DNA of 64,000 bases from C7867-006 sp964453075 (lineage in GTDB: Bacteria > Patescibacteriota > Minisyncoccia > Phycocordibacterales > DATDWN01): NCBI GenBank assembly GCA_964453075.1, contig CAYVNM010000001.1:50616-114615 (forward strand), read 5' to 3'. The position numbers were made by a program, and so were the translations under genes. Below the pieces are notes generated by a model. The model was not told the DNA's origin and searched no databases. It saw nothing but the letters and a program-made list of their open reading frames with translations. Shown here in pieces: positions 43,701-55,700 of the stretch (positions are counted from its first letter, which is position 1; the number at the start of each line of letters is the position of its first letter).

Positions 43701-46700
43701 GCTCCTGGAGAAAATGTAATTGTTGCTTGTCCATTACCTGCTGTTGCTGTTCCAATTGTTGGTGCATCTGGAACTGTTGCGGGAGAAATTGAATTACTTG
43801 GTGCTGATGCAGTACTTGTTCCCATTGCATTTGTTGCTGTGACTGTAAATGTGTAAGAAGTTCCGTTTGAAAGTCCTGTAACAACAAGTGGTGAAGATGC
43901 TCCATATGTTGTCAGTCCTCCAGTACTAGAAGTGACTGTATAATAAGTCACTGCTGATCCTCCATTATCTACTGGTGGTGTAAATGTAATCGTTGCTTCT
44001 CCATTTCCTCTTACAGCCGTAACACTAGTTGGTGCGTCAGGAACAGTCGCGGGGGTAACAACATTAGTTGCAATTGACGCCGTACTTGTTCCGACAGCAT
44101 TGGTTGCTGTCACTGTGAATGTGTAAGACGTTCCGTTTGTGAGACCTGTCATAACAACTGGTGACGAAGCGCTATATGTAGTGAAACCACCAGTATTTGA
44201 AGTAACAGTGTAGTAAGTAATTGCTGAACCTCCGTTAGACACTGGCGGTGTAAATGTAATTGTTGCTTGTCCATTTCCTCCAGTTGCTGTTCCTATGGTT
44301 GGCGCATCTGGAACTGTTGCAGGTGTTACAGCATTACTTGTTGCAGACGCCACACTTGTTCCCACAGAGTTTGTCGCAGTAACTGTGAATGTATACGTTA
44401 TTCCGTTTGTAAGTCCTGTAATAGTTATAGGTGATGAACCTCCGGTTGCCGTGAAGCCTCCTGGATTTGAAGTTACAGTATAACTTGTAACTGTTGCACC
44501 ACCATTAAATAGAGGAGCACTAAACGTAATTGTTGCTTCTCCATTTCCTCTTACCGCAGTAATACCAGTTGGCGCATCTGGAACTGTTGCAGGTGTTACA
44601 GCATTACTTGTTGCAGATGCTGTGCTTGTGCCAATTGCATTGGTTGCTGTCACTGTGAATGTATATGTTGTTCCATTATTTAAACCAGTTATTGTAATTG
44701 GTGATGAACCTCCTGTAGCTGTGAAGCCTCCAGTATTTGAAGTAACAGTGTAGTAAGTAATTGCTGAACCTCCGTTAGACACTGGCGGTGTAAATGTAAT
44801 TGTTGCTTGTCCATTTCCTCCAGTTGCTGTTCCTATGGTTGGCGCATCTGGAACTGTTGCAGGTGTTACAGCATTAGTTGTCGCAGATGCTGTGCTTGTG
44901 CCAAATTCATTTGTCGCAGTAACTGTAAATGTATATGTTGTTCCATTATTTAAACCAGTTATTGTAATTGGTGATGAACCTCCATAAGCCACAAACCCTC
45001 CTATATTTGAATAAACTGTGTAATAAGTTATTGGTGAACCCCCAACAGAACCTGGTGCACTGAATGTAATTGTTGCTTGTCCATTACCTGCTGTTGCTGT
45101 TCCAATTGTTGGTGCATCTGGAACATCTTGATAATTAAAATATGGATAAGTTGTAGATTCATTAATCTTCCATATAGCACTGGTAAAATCCCAACCAACA
45201 AAAGATGCTTGCTGCATCATTTCAGCTGTATTTTTATCATTCATTCCTGAGGGATCTGCAGCACCAGTACCCACACCAGCATTGTTACCTTTTCCTGAAG
45301 TTTGAGTATCCCAATAATTTGAAACAAATGTACCAGTTGCTGTACCTGTCATACCACCAACATATTGAACTGATGCCGCACCTGCATTACCACCAGCGCC
45401 TCCTGTTCCACCAGAACCCCCAGTACCAGCAACTCCTCCAGCACCTCCTGTTCCACCAGAAGTTTTAAGACCTAATGGTGCACCAGTTGAATATGTATTT
45501 GTAACTGTTGCTGTATTACTACCCAACAGACCACCAACATAAACATTTCCTCCCGCTCCACCATCTCCACCATTAACTCCGTTTCCATTAACACCAACTG
45601 CTCCACCACCAGCTGCGCCACCATTTCCACCATCACCACCTATTCCACCATTTGCCGCTAATCCAGCAGTAGAACTGGCATACCCTTTTGAGTATGCATT
45701 AAATATTGTACCTGTGTTGTCTCCAGCTAAACCTCCACTATATACATTTCCTCCTGTTCCACCATTACCACCCAATGAACCGTTTGTTGCATTTCCTCCG
45801 TTGCCTCCAGCTCCAGATCCTCCGACACCTCCATTTCCTCCATTACCACCCATTGCTCCGATAGTACCATTACCACCAACCGCTATTACATTACCAGAGG
45901 AGTAACTGGTGTTAAAAGTTCCAGTAGAAATATTTGATCCAATAAAACCACCTACATAACTGAGTCCTCCATTTCCTCCAGCTCCTCCTGCAACACTCGC
46001 ACCCCCCACTCCTCCTGCAACTCCTGTTCCACCATTTCCTCCTGTACCAGCTGCACCTCTAGTTCCAGCTGTTCCTCCATTACCACCATAAGTTGTAACA
46101 TCACCCACAGACCACGATGACTGAATCAGACCCGCTGTAAAATTGTAACCAGCAAGACCTCCTACATAAATATTTCCACCTGCTCCAGCTCCTGCTGTGG
46201 CACCCTCTGCTCCTCCATTTCCACCGATTCCAGTTGCTCCACCATTACCACCATTTCCTCCTGTACCCCCGTTACCTCCGGCGCCTCCAGTACCTCCATT
46301 CACCAAAATATCACCTAGGGAATATACATCATATATAGTACCAACATTGTAACCAATAAATCCTCCAGTGTAGACAGTACTTCCAGCCGATCCTGCAGTC
46401 CTGGCTCCAGCTTGACCACCTATACCACCTGCACCAGCCGAAGCTCCAGCTCCACCCGTTCCACCATTTCCTCCATTACCACCGTTTCCACCATTTCCTC
46501 CACTCAAAGTAACATCTCCACTTGCATATGAATTTCTTATGATCATTGCAGCTGCATTTGCACCAACAAATCCACCGGCGTTGCTAACACCTCCCACACC
46601 ACTCGCTGCTGCTGCTCCACCAACACCACCATTTCCACCCGCAGCAGAAGTACCAGCAAATCCTTGAGCACCATTACCACCATTACCACCATTACCTCCA

Positions 46701-49700
46701 GATCCAGCAAATCCAAAAACATCATTTGTTGCATACGAAGATAAAATCATTCCGTTGTTATAACCAACGAAGCCTCCAATATTAATAACTCCTCCAACTG
46801 CAGTAGCAGATGATCCACCTGTAAATCCGGCTCCACCAATTCCAACACTACCCGGTAATCCTCCATCACCACCTGTTCCACCATTTCCTCCATTACCACT
46901 GACACCTGTCACAAGATTACCAACTGAATAACTCGAGCTAATTGTGTTAGTAGTGTTTACATTGTTTCCTACAAATCCACCGACATAACTTGCACCACCG
47001 ATTCCCCCAATTCCTCCCGCACCTCCAGGTCCTCCAATATGATTTCCTGTTCCCAAGGAACCATCTCCGCCTACTCCTCCGTTACCTCCGTTACCTCCAT
47101 TTTTTGCAACTGAAGCTACGTTACCTGATGAATATGAATTAGCTATAATTCCTGTTGCGGAGTTGTTAGCTGCTAATCCTCCAGCATAACTTGCACCTCC
47201 GTTTCCAGCCGCACCTCCAATACCTCCACTTGAAGCAGTAGACGCAGATATACTTCCACTTGCCCCACCAGCTCCACCCACACCTGTAGTACCCACAGAC
47301 CCACTTGTAGATGTTGCGTTCCCTGTACTATATGCAACACTAATTCTTCCGGTATTAGTACCGACTAAACCACCCGCGTAACTTGCACCACCATTGCTTG
47401 TAGCTCCACCGTTTCCACCTGTTCCTCCAATCGCTCCCGAACCACCCGCACCACCTATAACCCCAGTTGCACCATTTCCACTATTTCCACCTGTTGATTC
47501 TACACTTCCAATTGAATATGCATTATTAATTTCTGATACACCGATCATCTGACCTATCAACCCTCCCGCGTAACTTGCACCACCAACACCACTTGCACCT
47601 CCAGCCCCCGTTATACCCCCATTTGCACTTGATCCTCCCGAACCTGCTACAGATGCACTACCACCATTACCACCATTACCACCTATTGAAACAATAGATG
47701 GCGTAAGTGAATATGTATTTAAATAATTATTAAATCCTGTTGTTATACTAGAATATCCAACTAGCCCTCCTGCATTTGATTCTCCTCCAGCTCCTGCAGC
47801 ACCACCGGCTCCACCCGCCCCTCCTATCGAACTAGCAGCACCATTTGCACCCGCACCTCCAACACCACCTGTACCTCCATTACCTCCCCTTGAATTAACT
47901 GTCCCGATTGAAAAAGTATTAGTAAAATTCGATGTTCCTGTAGTAATAAGATTGTACCCAACTAAACCACCAGCATATCCTGCACCTCCAGCAGCACCTG
48001 TAACTCCAGCACCTCCAGCACCACCTGTTCTAGTTGATCTTGAAGCACCCCCATTACCAGATGTTCCTCCTGCACCAGCATTACCTCCGGTTGCAGTAAC
48101 ATTACCAATCGCATAAGAATTATCATAATTTACAGCTCCTGTAGTAAAACTGTTAAATCCAACAAGACCGCCAGCTGCACCAACACCACCGACTCCACCC
48201 GCACCGCCAGCTGCACCAACCGATCCTTCAAACGCACCACTTGCCGAGTTTGAACCATCACCTCCATCACCTCCATCACCTCCAAGTCCTCCGTTACCAC
48301 CAGTGGCCTCAACGGTACCAGTAGCGATTGCATCAATTATTTGTAGAACTTGTGATGTTCCTGTTATGTAACCAACTAATCCACCTGCGTATCCAACCCC
48401 ACCCGCACCACCAGCACCTCCAGCACCTCCAGCTGCTGCAATAGAAGTCATAACACCTGTTCCAGTAGCACCACCATTACCTCCATTACCACCTACCCCT
48501 CCATTACCACCTGTTACAATAATTGATAAGGTTGAGGAAGAATTGTCTTGAATGATTCCTAGATTCTGCCCAACCAAACCACCCACCGCACGAACTCCAC
48601 CTGAACCTCCTGCAAAACCTGCGCCTCCTATACCACCAATATAACCTGCCGCACCCGTTCCTCCATTACCTCCATTACCACCATTACCACCAGTTTTTTG
48701 TCCTCTCGACATCGTTATACTACCACTATAGGAACCACCGATAATTCCTGAGTTATAACCAACTAATCCTCCTATATAACCATCCCCAGCAATACCACCA
48801 ATTGCACCAACTCCTCCTGCACCTCCAGGTCCTCCGATACCATTACCACCATTTCCTCCATTTCCTCCATTTCCTCCAACTTTATCACTTCCACTCATAA
48901 CTGAATTTGTAGCATATGAACTAAGTATTGTTCCTGAGTTAAAGGCAACAAATCCTCCTCGATAACTTGCACCAGCTGCACCTCCTGCACCAGCAGCAGA
49001 ACCAGCTGCACCCACCAAACCATCAATTCCATTTGCTCCGTTCATACCAAGACCTGCTGCAGTTTCAATAGTCATTTCACTGTATGAATTACTTTGAATC
49101 ACACCCGTGTTATAAGCTGAGAATCCACCAGAATAAACCGCACCACCAGCACCTCCAGCACCACCACCACCAGCAAGACCACCGGCTGCACTTGCACCGC
49201 CAGCTCCTCCAACTCCTCCTATTGAACTTTGCCCACCATTACCACCTAAAACTGTAAGCGTGCCATTTTTTGCATAATTTGTAGTTAATATTCCCAATGC
49301 ATTGTAACCAACAAATCCACCAACATACCCTGCACCACCAGCACCTCCAGCACCTCCTATACCGCCAATTCCTCCTATGTGCGTTACTGCTCCACCTGAA
49401 GCATCACCCCCAGCACCACCAACCGCACCATTACCACCATCACCTGAAATAGAAGTGATACTAGTTTTCGCATATGAGTCATGTATATTTGCGGCCACAG
49501 ATGTGTTATATCCGACCAATCCTCCAGCATAAACTGCACCGCCAGCACCACCCACAAAACCAGCAGCACCATTCACTGCACTTCCCACAACAGTACTTCC
49601 ACTTGCACCACCAGCACCACCCGCACCACCATTACCACCCTTTCCGGAAATAGCTGATATCGTACCTGTTGCGTAATAACTATTATCAATTGCGCCAGTG

Positions 49701-52700
49701 TTGTAACCAACCAGTCCTCCTATATATGCAATAGCACCAACTGTACCAGCAGCACCTGCCGTACCAGCTACTCCCAAAGCAGAACTTCCTCCGTTACCTC
49801 CATTGCCTCCCGCTGAACTATTTCCTCCGTTACCAGAAGTTGTACTAGCATTGCTAATTGAATATGAATTATAAATTATTCCAGAAGTAACAAAACCCAC
49901 CAATCCTCCAATGTAAGTTATTCCTCCTCCACCACCAGCGGCAGCTGCACCACCTGCACCACCCACAGCTCCACTACCACCATTACCACCATTTCCTCCT
50001 GCTGAAGCTTGTCCACCTGAACCACCAGTAACAGTTACCGTACCTCTTGATGATGATGTTGCAATGTACAAATCTGCACCTGCAGCACCGAGCAAACCTC
50101 CACCATAAGCATAACTACCCAAACCTCCAGCGGCTCCGGCACCACCTGCACCTCCAGTCATTGAAGAAGCACCGTTTCCACCAACTCCTGCTACTCCTGC
50201 CGCACCACCATTTGCTCCAACTACCGTTACATTACCTGTAGCATATGAATTTAAAATATTTGTACCAGCACCTGAGGCATAACCAATTAAGCCACCAGCA
50301 AAAGAATATGCAGCAGAAGATCCTCCAGCACCTCCTATCCCTGCAGCCCCACCCGTACCACCAACCGAAGCATCTGCTCCAACTCCACCATCACCACCAA
50401 TTCCAGCTACAACAGAAACATGATCCTCAGAATAAACAGTATCAAAAAGTGTACCAGCAGCAGAAACATATCCAACTAAACCTCCAGCAAAAATTGCACC
50501 TGCAGCACCCCCTGTTAAACCAGCTCCACCATTACCATTTCTTCCGGAACCACCTACTGTTCCACCCGCACCTCCTAAACCACCATTACCACCCAAACCA
50601 CCATTTGAACCTGCAACTGAAATAGTACCGGAAGATGAATGTGGATTCAAAATACGTCCATCAGCCTGTCCAAGTAATCCACCGATGTACACTGCTCCAC
50701 CAACTCCACCGGCAGCACCCGCACCACCCACACCGCCATTGTGAAGATTGGTACCCAACGCCCCACTACCTCCCACTCCACCGTTTCCTCCCACTCCACC
50801 GTTTTTACCTGTTGCGCTTAGTGATCCACTCACGGTTGAATTAATAATACTTCCTCCAGTATTATTACCAACCAATCCTCCTATATAAACCGCACCTCCA
50901 GCACCGCCAGTACCTCCTGCTCCACCTACTCCAGCTACTGCAGCTGCTCCGGCACTTGCACCACTTGCACCCCCATTACCCCCATTACCCCCATTACCTG
51001 CAGTTCCACCGGTAACTGAAATTGAAGTAACAATATAATTAATATCAGTAAATCTTCCTGAGTTAAATCCTGCGATTCCTCCAGCAATAGCAGCACCACC
51101 GGCACCCGCAGCACCACCAGCACCTCCCGCACCACCAGCCGCACTTGAACCTCCGTTTCCTCCACTACCTCCGTTTCCTCCGTTACCACCACTACCAGCC
51201 ACTGATGAAACTGTGGCAGTAGTTGTATTTATAATAATAGTTGCTTCAGTTGATGCATACCCAATAATACCTCCTGCATAACTTGCACCTCCAGCACCAC
51301 CTATTCCAGCTGCACCACCAGCGCCTCCAGCTGCACTTGCACCACCACTTCCACCGTTTCCACCATTACCTCCATTGCCTCCATTACCAGATATTGCTGC
51401 AGCATTACCTGTTGAGTATGAGCTATTTCGAATTACCATTGTGTTATAACCAGCAAGACCTCCGGCATACGCCGCTCCTCCAACTCCACCTATTTTCCCT
51501 GCCGCTCCAGCAGCACCTGCCTGAGATACTCCCGTTGTTGATCCACCATCTGCACCAGGAGCTCCAGCTCCACCATTTCCTCCAGTAGAAGTTGCATTAC
51601 CAGTAGCAAAAGAACTTTCCTGAATAATACCACTAGTAACGTTATACCCAACCAAACCACCAGCATATCCAGCGCCTCCCACTGGTCCAGTTGTAGCTCC
51701 TCCTCCTAACCCAGCTGCACCTGCTGTAGAACCTCCACCGCCCGCACCTCCGGCACCATCAGCCCCTCCATTACCCGCAACTGAAATTACATCACCTGAT
51801 GCGTGACTATTTGATACTGTTCCTAGGTTATATCCAACCAAACCACCGACAGATGCTAGGCCACCAGCAGAACCAGCACCACCCGCACCTCCGGCCGCTC
51901 TACTATTTCCCGCACCACCAGCACCTCCACTACCACCATTACCTGCAGTTCCATTAACCGTAATATCTGCATAGGAATTATCTTGAATCACACCAGTGTT
52001 TAAATTGTACCCGACTAATCCACCCACATATGCAATACCAGCGGTACTACCTGCACCTGCTGTACCACCAGATCCTCCTATTGCAGTGGACCCTCCCAAA
52101 CTTCCAGCTACACCAGCACCACCATTACCTGAATTTCCTGCAGTAGCTTTTAATAAACCGTTTTCAAAATTATTATAAGATGCTGAAATTATTCCCGCAT
52201 TGTTTCCCACAAAACCACCGGCATAAATTGCACCACCAGCACCTCCAGTTCCACTAGTCTGACCAGCAGCTCCAGTATGAGATGCCCCACCAGCACTACC
52301 GTTACCACCAGCACCTGCAACACTTCCATTCTTACCATTTGTAGAAGTTGCAGTTATTGAATTCATTGAATATGAATCTGATATTACACCTGTATTACTA
52401 CCGACAAAACCTCCAGCATAAACAGCACCTCCAGCACCTCCAGCCGCACCCGCTCCACCTATAGCAGCAGCACTCGTATTATAAGTCGCCGTGGTTGAAC
52501 CTCCAGTTCCTCCATCTGAAGCGCTCCCACCTTCTCCAGCAAGAATAGTCACTCTGCCAAGTGCAGTTGAGGTTGCCTGTATAGTCGCATTGCTTAAACC
52601 AGCAAATCCACCACCGTATGCAGTTCCTCCTGCACCACCCGCGGCACCGGCACCTCCAACCCCACCAATTGCACCCGCACCTCCCGCAGCACCATTACCA

Positions 52701-55700
52701 GCAGTTCCCGCATTATTACCAGCACCAGCAGTAATCTGTGTTGATACTGTTGAAGAAGAATTAGAAATTATTCCCGCATTAATGTAACCAATTAATCCTC
52801 CAGAATAAGTAAACCCTCCGGCACCACCTATCCCGGCCGCACCCCCTGCGCCACCAGCAAAAGTAGAAGCACCGCTTCCACCATTTCCTCCATTACCACC
52901 TATTCCTCCTTGACCAGCAACTGTAACTAAACTTCCCTTCGATGATGCCAAAAAAATATCACCAATATTGTTCCATCCAATTAGTCCTCCAACATATGAC
53001 ACACCACCAGCACCTCCAGTAGAGGCTGCACCTCCTGCACCACCGACTGTCGCATTACCGGCGCCTCCAATACCACCATTTCCTCCAGCACCTCCAGTAC
53101 CAGAATAGGCACTCAGAGTTGTACTGGCATAAGAATTATTTTCAACTATTCCAAGATTGTAGCCGATTAAACCACCAGCATATATAATTGCGCCTGCTGA
53201 ACTGGCACCCGCTGCACCACCTATTCCCACAGTACCACCTGCGCCTCCATTTCCTCCTGCGCCTCCAGTACCAGCAGTACCCGTTAAAGTCTCACTATTA
53301 TAATACGAAGCTGAAATAGTACCCGCATTGTATCCAGTAACACCACCTAAATATAAAACTCCTGATGCTCCAGCTGCACCTCCTGCTATACCTGCTAATC
53401 CAGCTTGACCTGCTACACCGTTTCCTCCCGCCCCACCTGCTCCAGCATTTGCAACAACATTATTTTCAGAATATGAATTATTTTGAATTATATTTAAACT
53501 ATATCCGACTAATCCACCCGCATAAGCCACTCCTCCGGCACCACCCGCACCACTTGCACCTCCGGCACCACTTACTGCGGCGACATTTGATCCTTTTAGA
53601 CCACCCAAACCTCCTGTATTACCAGCACTACCTGCTCCCGAGGTTACAGTTACTGTACCGGTAATTGAATGTGATGATGTTATTGTACCAGTGTTATATC
53701 CTATTAAACCTCCACCATATGATATTGCTCCAGCAATTCCTCCAGCTCCTGCTCCACCTGCTCCACCAGTTCCAGTAGAACTGTTTGCCGCACTTCCTCC
53801 AGCACCACCCTGTTTACTTTCACCACCCGCAGATGCTGTTGATACCACACTTCCAGATGAATATGAATTACTAACATTATTAGTGTTGTAACCAACCAAA
53901 CCTCCAGTGTAACTTACTGCACTGGCACCACCTGCACCACCAGCTCCTCCGATAGCACCTGCAGTAATGTTTGTTGAACCACTTGAACTTGCCATACCAC
54001 CAACACCGGCTGCTCCAGCTATTCCAGCTATTCCAGAAACATTCCCAGATGAATATGAATTATTCTCAATAAATCCATTATTATTTCCAACCAAACCTCC
54101 TGAATATACAGCGCCCGCTGCTCCACCACCTCCACCTGCACCACCAGCTCCTCCGATAGCTGTACCTCCTCCAGGTCCTCCATTTCCTCCAATACCTCCG
54201 TTGCCTCCTGCACCTCCATACGCCACAACTTGTCCAAGGGCAAAAGAATTATTTATTGAACCTGAAAACAATAAACCAACCAACCCGCCAGCATATGACA
54301 GACCTCCGGCACCACCAGCAAGTGGTGTTCCTCCTGCACCTCCTATACCACTGACACTTGAACCACCATTTCCTGCGTTTCCTGAGTTACCACCAGAACC
54401 ACCGAGACTAAATAAATTTACTGTAGTACTAGAAGTTAAAATATCTCCTGCGGAATACCCAGCAATACCTCCTGCATAAATATTGCCTCCGATTGCACCA
54501 ACTCTTGGTGCACCACCTGCACCTCCCGTATTCGCACCTGTTGAATTTCCACCATTTCCTGCGTTTCCTGAGCTGCCTCCTCCTCCACCTGCACCAACAA
54601 CAGTTCCAGTAACACTAGAATTTGTAACTGTACCAACACTATAACCAACGAGACCACCAATATATAAGTTACTTCCATTTGATGGAGCAGTTCCTACAGA
54701 ACCTGCGGTTGGACTAGCCTGATTCAATCCATCCGTACCATTTGTACCATTTATACCAGGTGTACTTGTTGCAGTTATAGATACATTTGAAAGAATAGTA
54801 CTTCTAATTGTTCCTACAGAATAACCAAATAAACCAACATAGTTTATTGTTGTGGTTGAATTTATGTATAAATTACTAATTATATGATTATCACCGTTAA
54901 AATCACCGTTAAAAACAGTGAGGTTCGTGCCAATAGGAACAAAACCTGTATTTAAATTCCAACCACTAGTTACCGAGGCATCAATATCATTATTTAATTT
55001 ATATGAACTTGTAAGTGCGGTCGCACCGTTTCTCATTCCCTGCAAACCATAAACATCATAGATTATATAAGGGTCACCGCTTGTGCCCATTCCGGTATAT
55101 CTATTAAATGTCCCTGTTGTAACAGAAAAACTACCTGTGATACTTAGAATGTTGGTACTAGGGTTAAGTGCAGTAAAGGTCGCTGCTGATGTTTGAGAAT
55201 AATTACCAGACTGTCCACCTGAGTTTGTAATTGTAAGATTGGCATTTTGAATAATCGTTCCAGCATAGCCATTAATAGTAAAAGATCCTGCAGTAGCGGC
55301 AGCATCGATAGTGACGATAGTTGAAGCTGCACCAGAACTACCGTTAAAAAATACATTAGTTGTTGCATCAGGCACACCTCCAAAAGTCCCTCCGACACCT
55401 CCGGATGTTGAGGCCCAGTGACTAGAATCTGACCAATTACCTGTCCCACCAACCCAGTATGCATCAGGGTCTGTAATGTAATCTATATCAATATTACCAA
55501 TGATCTTAAGGTCAAAAACATCGGTAGAACTAGCCAAATTGTTAAGCACAAGGCTATATTTACCGTCGTGATCTATATTTGAAATTTTACCGATATACAC
55601 ACCCTCAGTCGTATAAACCTCTACTTCTGCCGGTAAACTACCATCTGTAGGACGAGCAAATATCGTAATATCCCGAGTATTGTCCAAAAAGTGCTCAAAG

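Noticed and set aside
45130..54950. CRISPR-like regular repeat array
   Set aside because: The period is about 190 nt, repeats are diverged, and the whole region is one reading frame of GLUG units. No cas genes are present.
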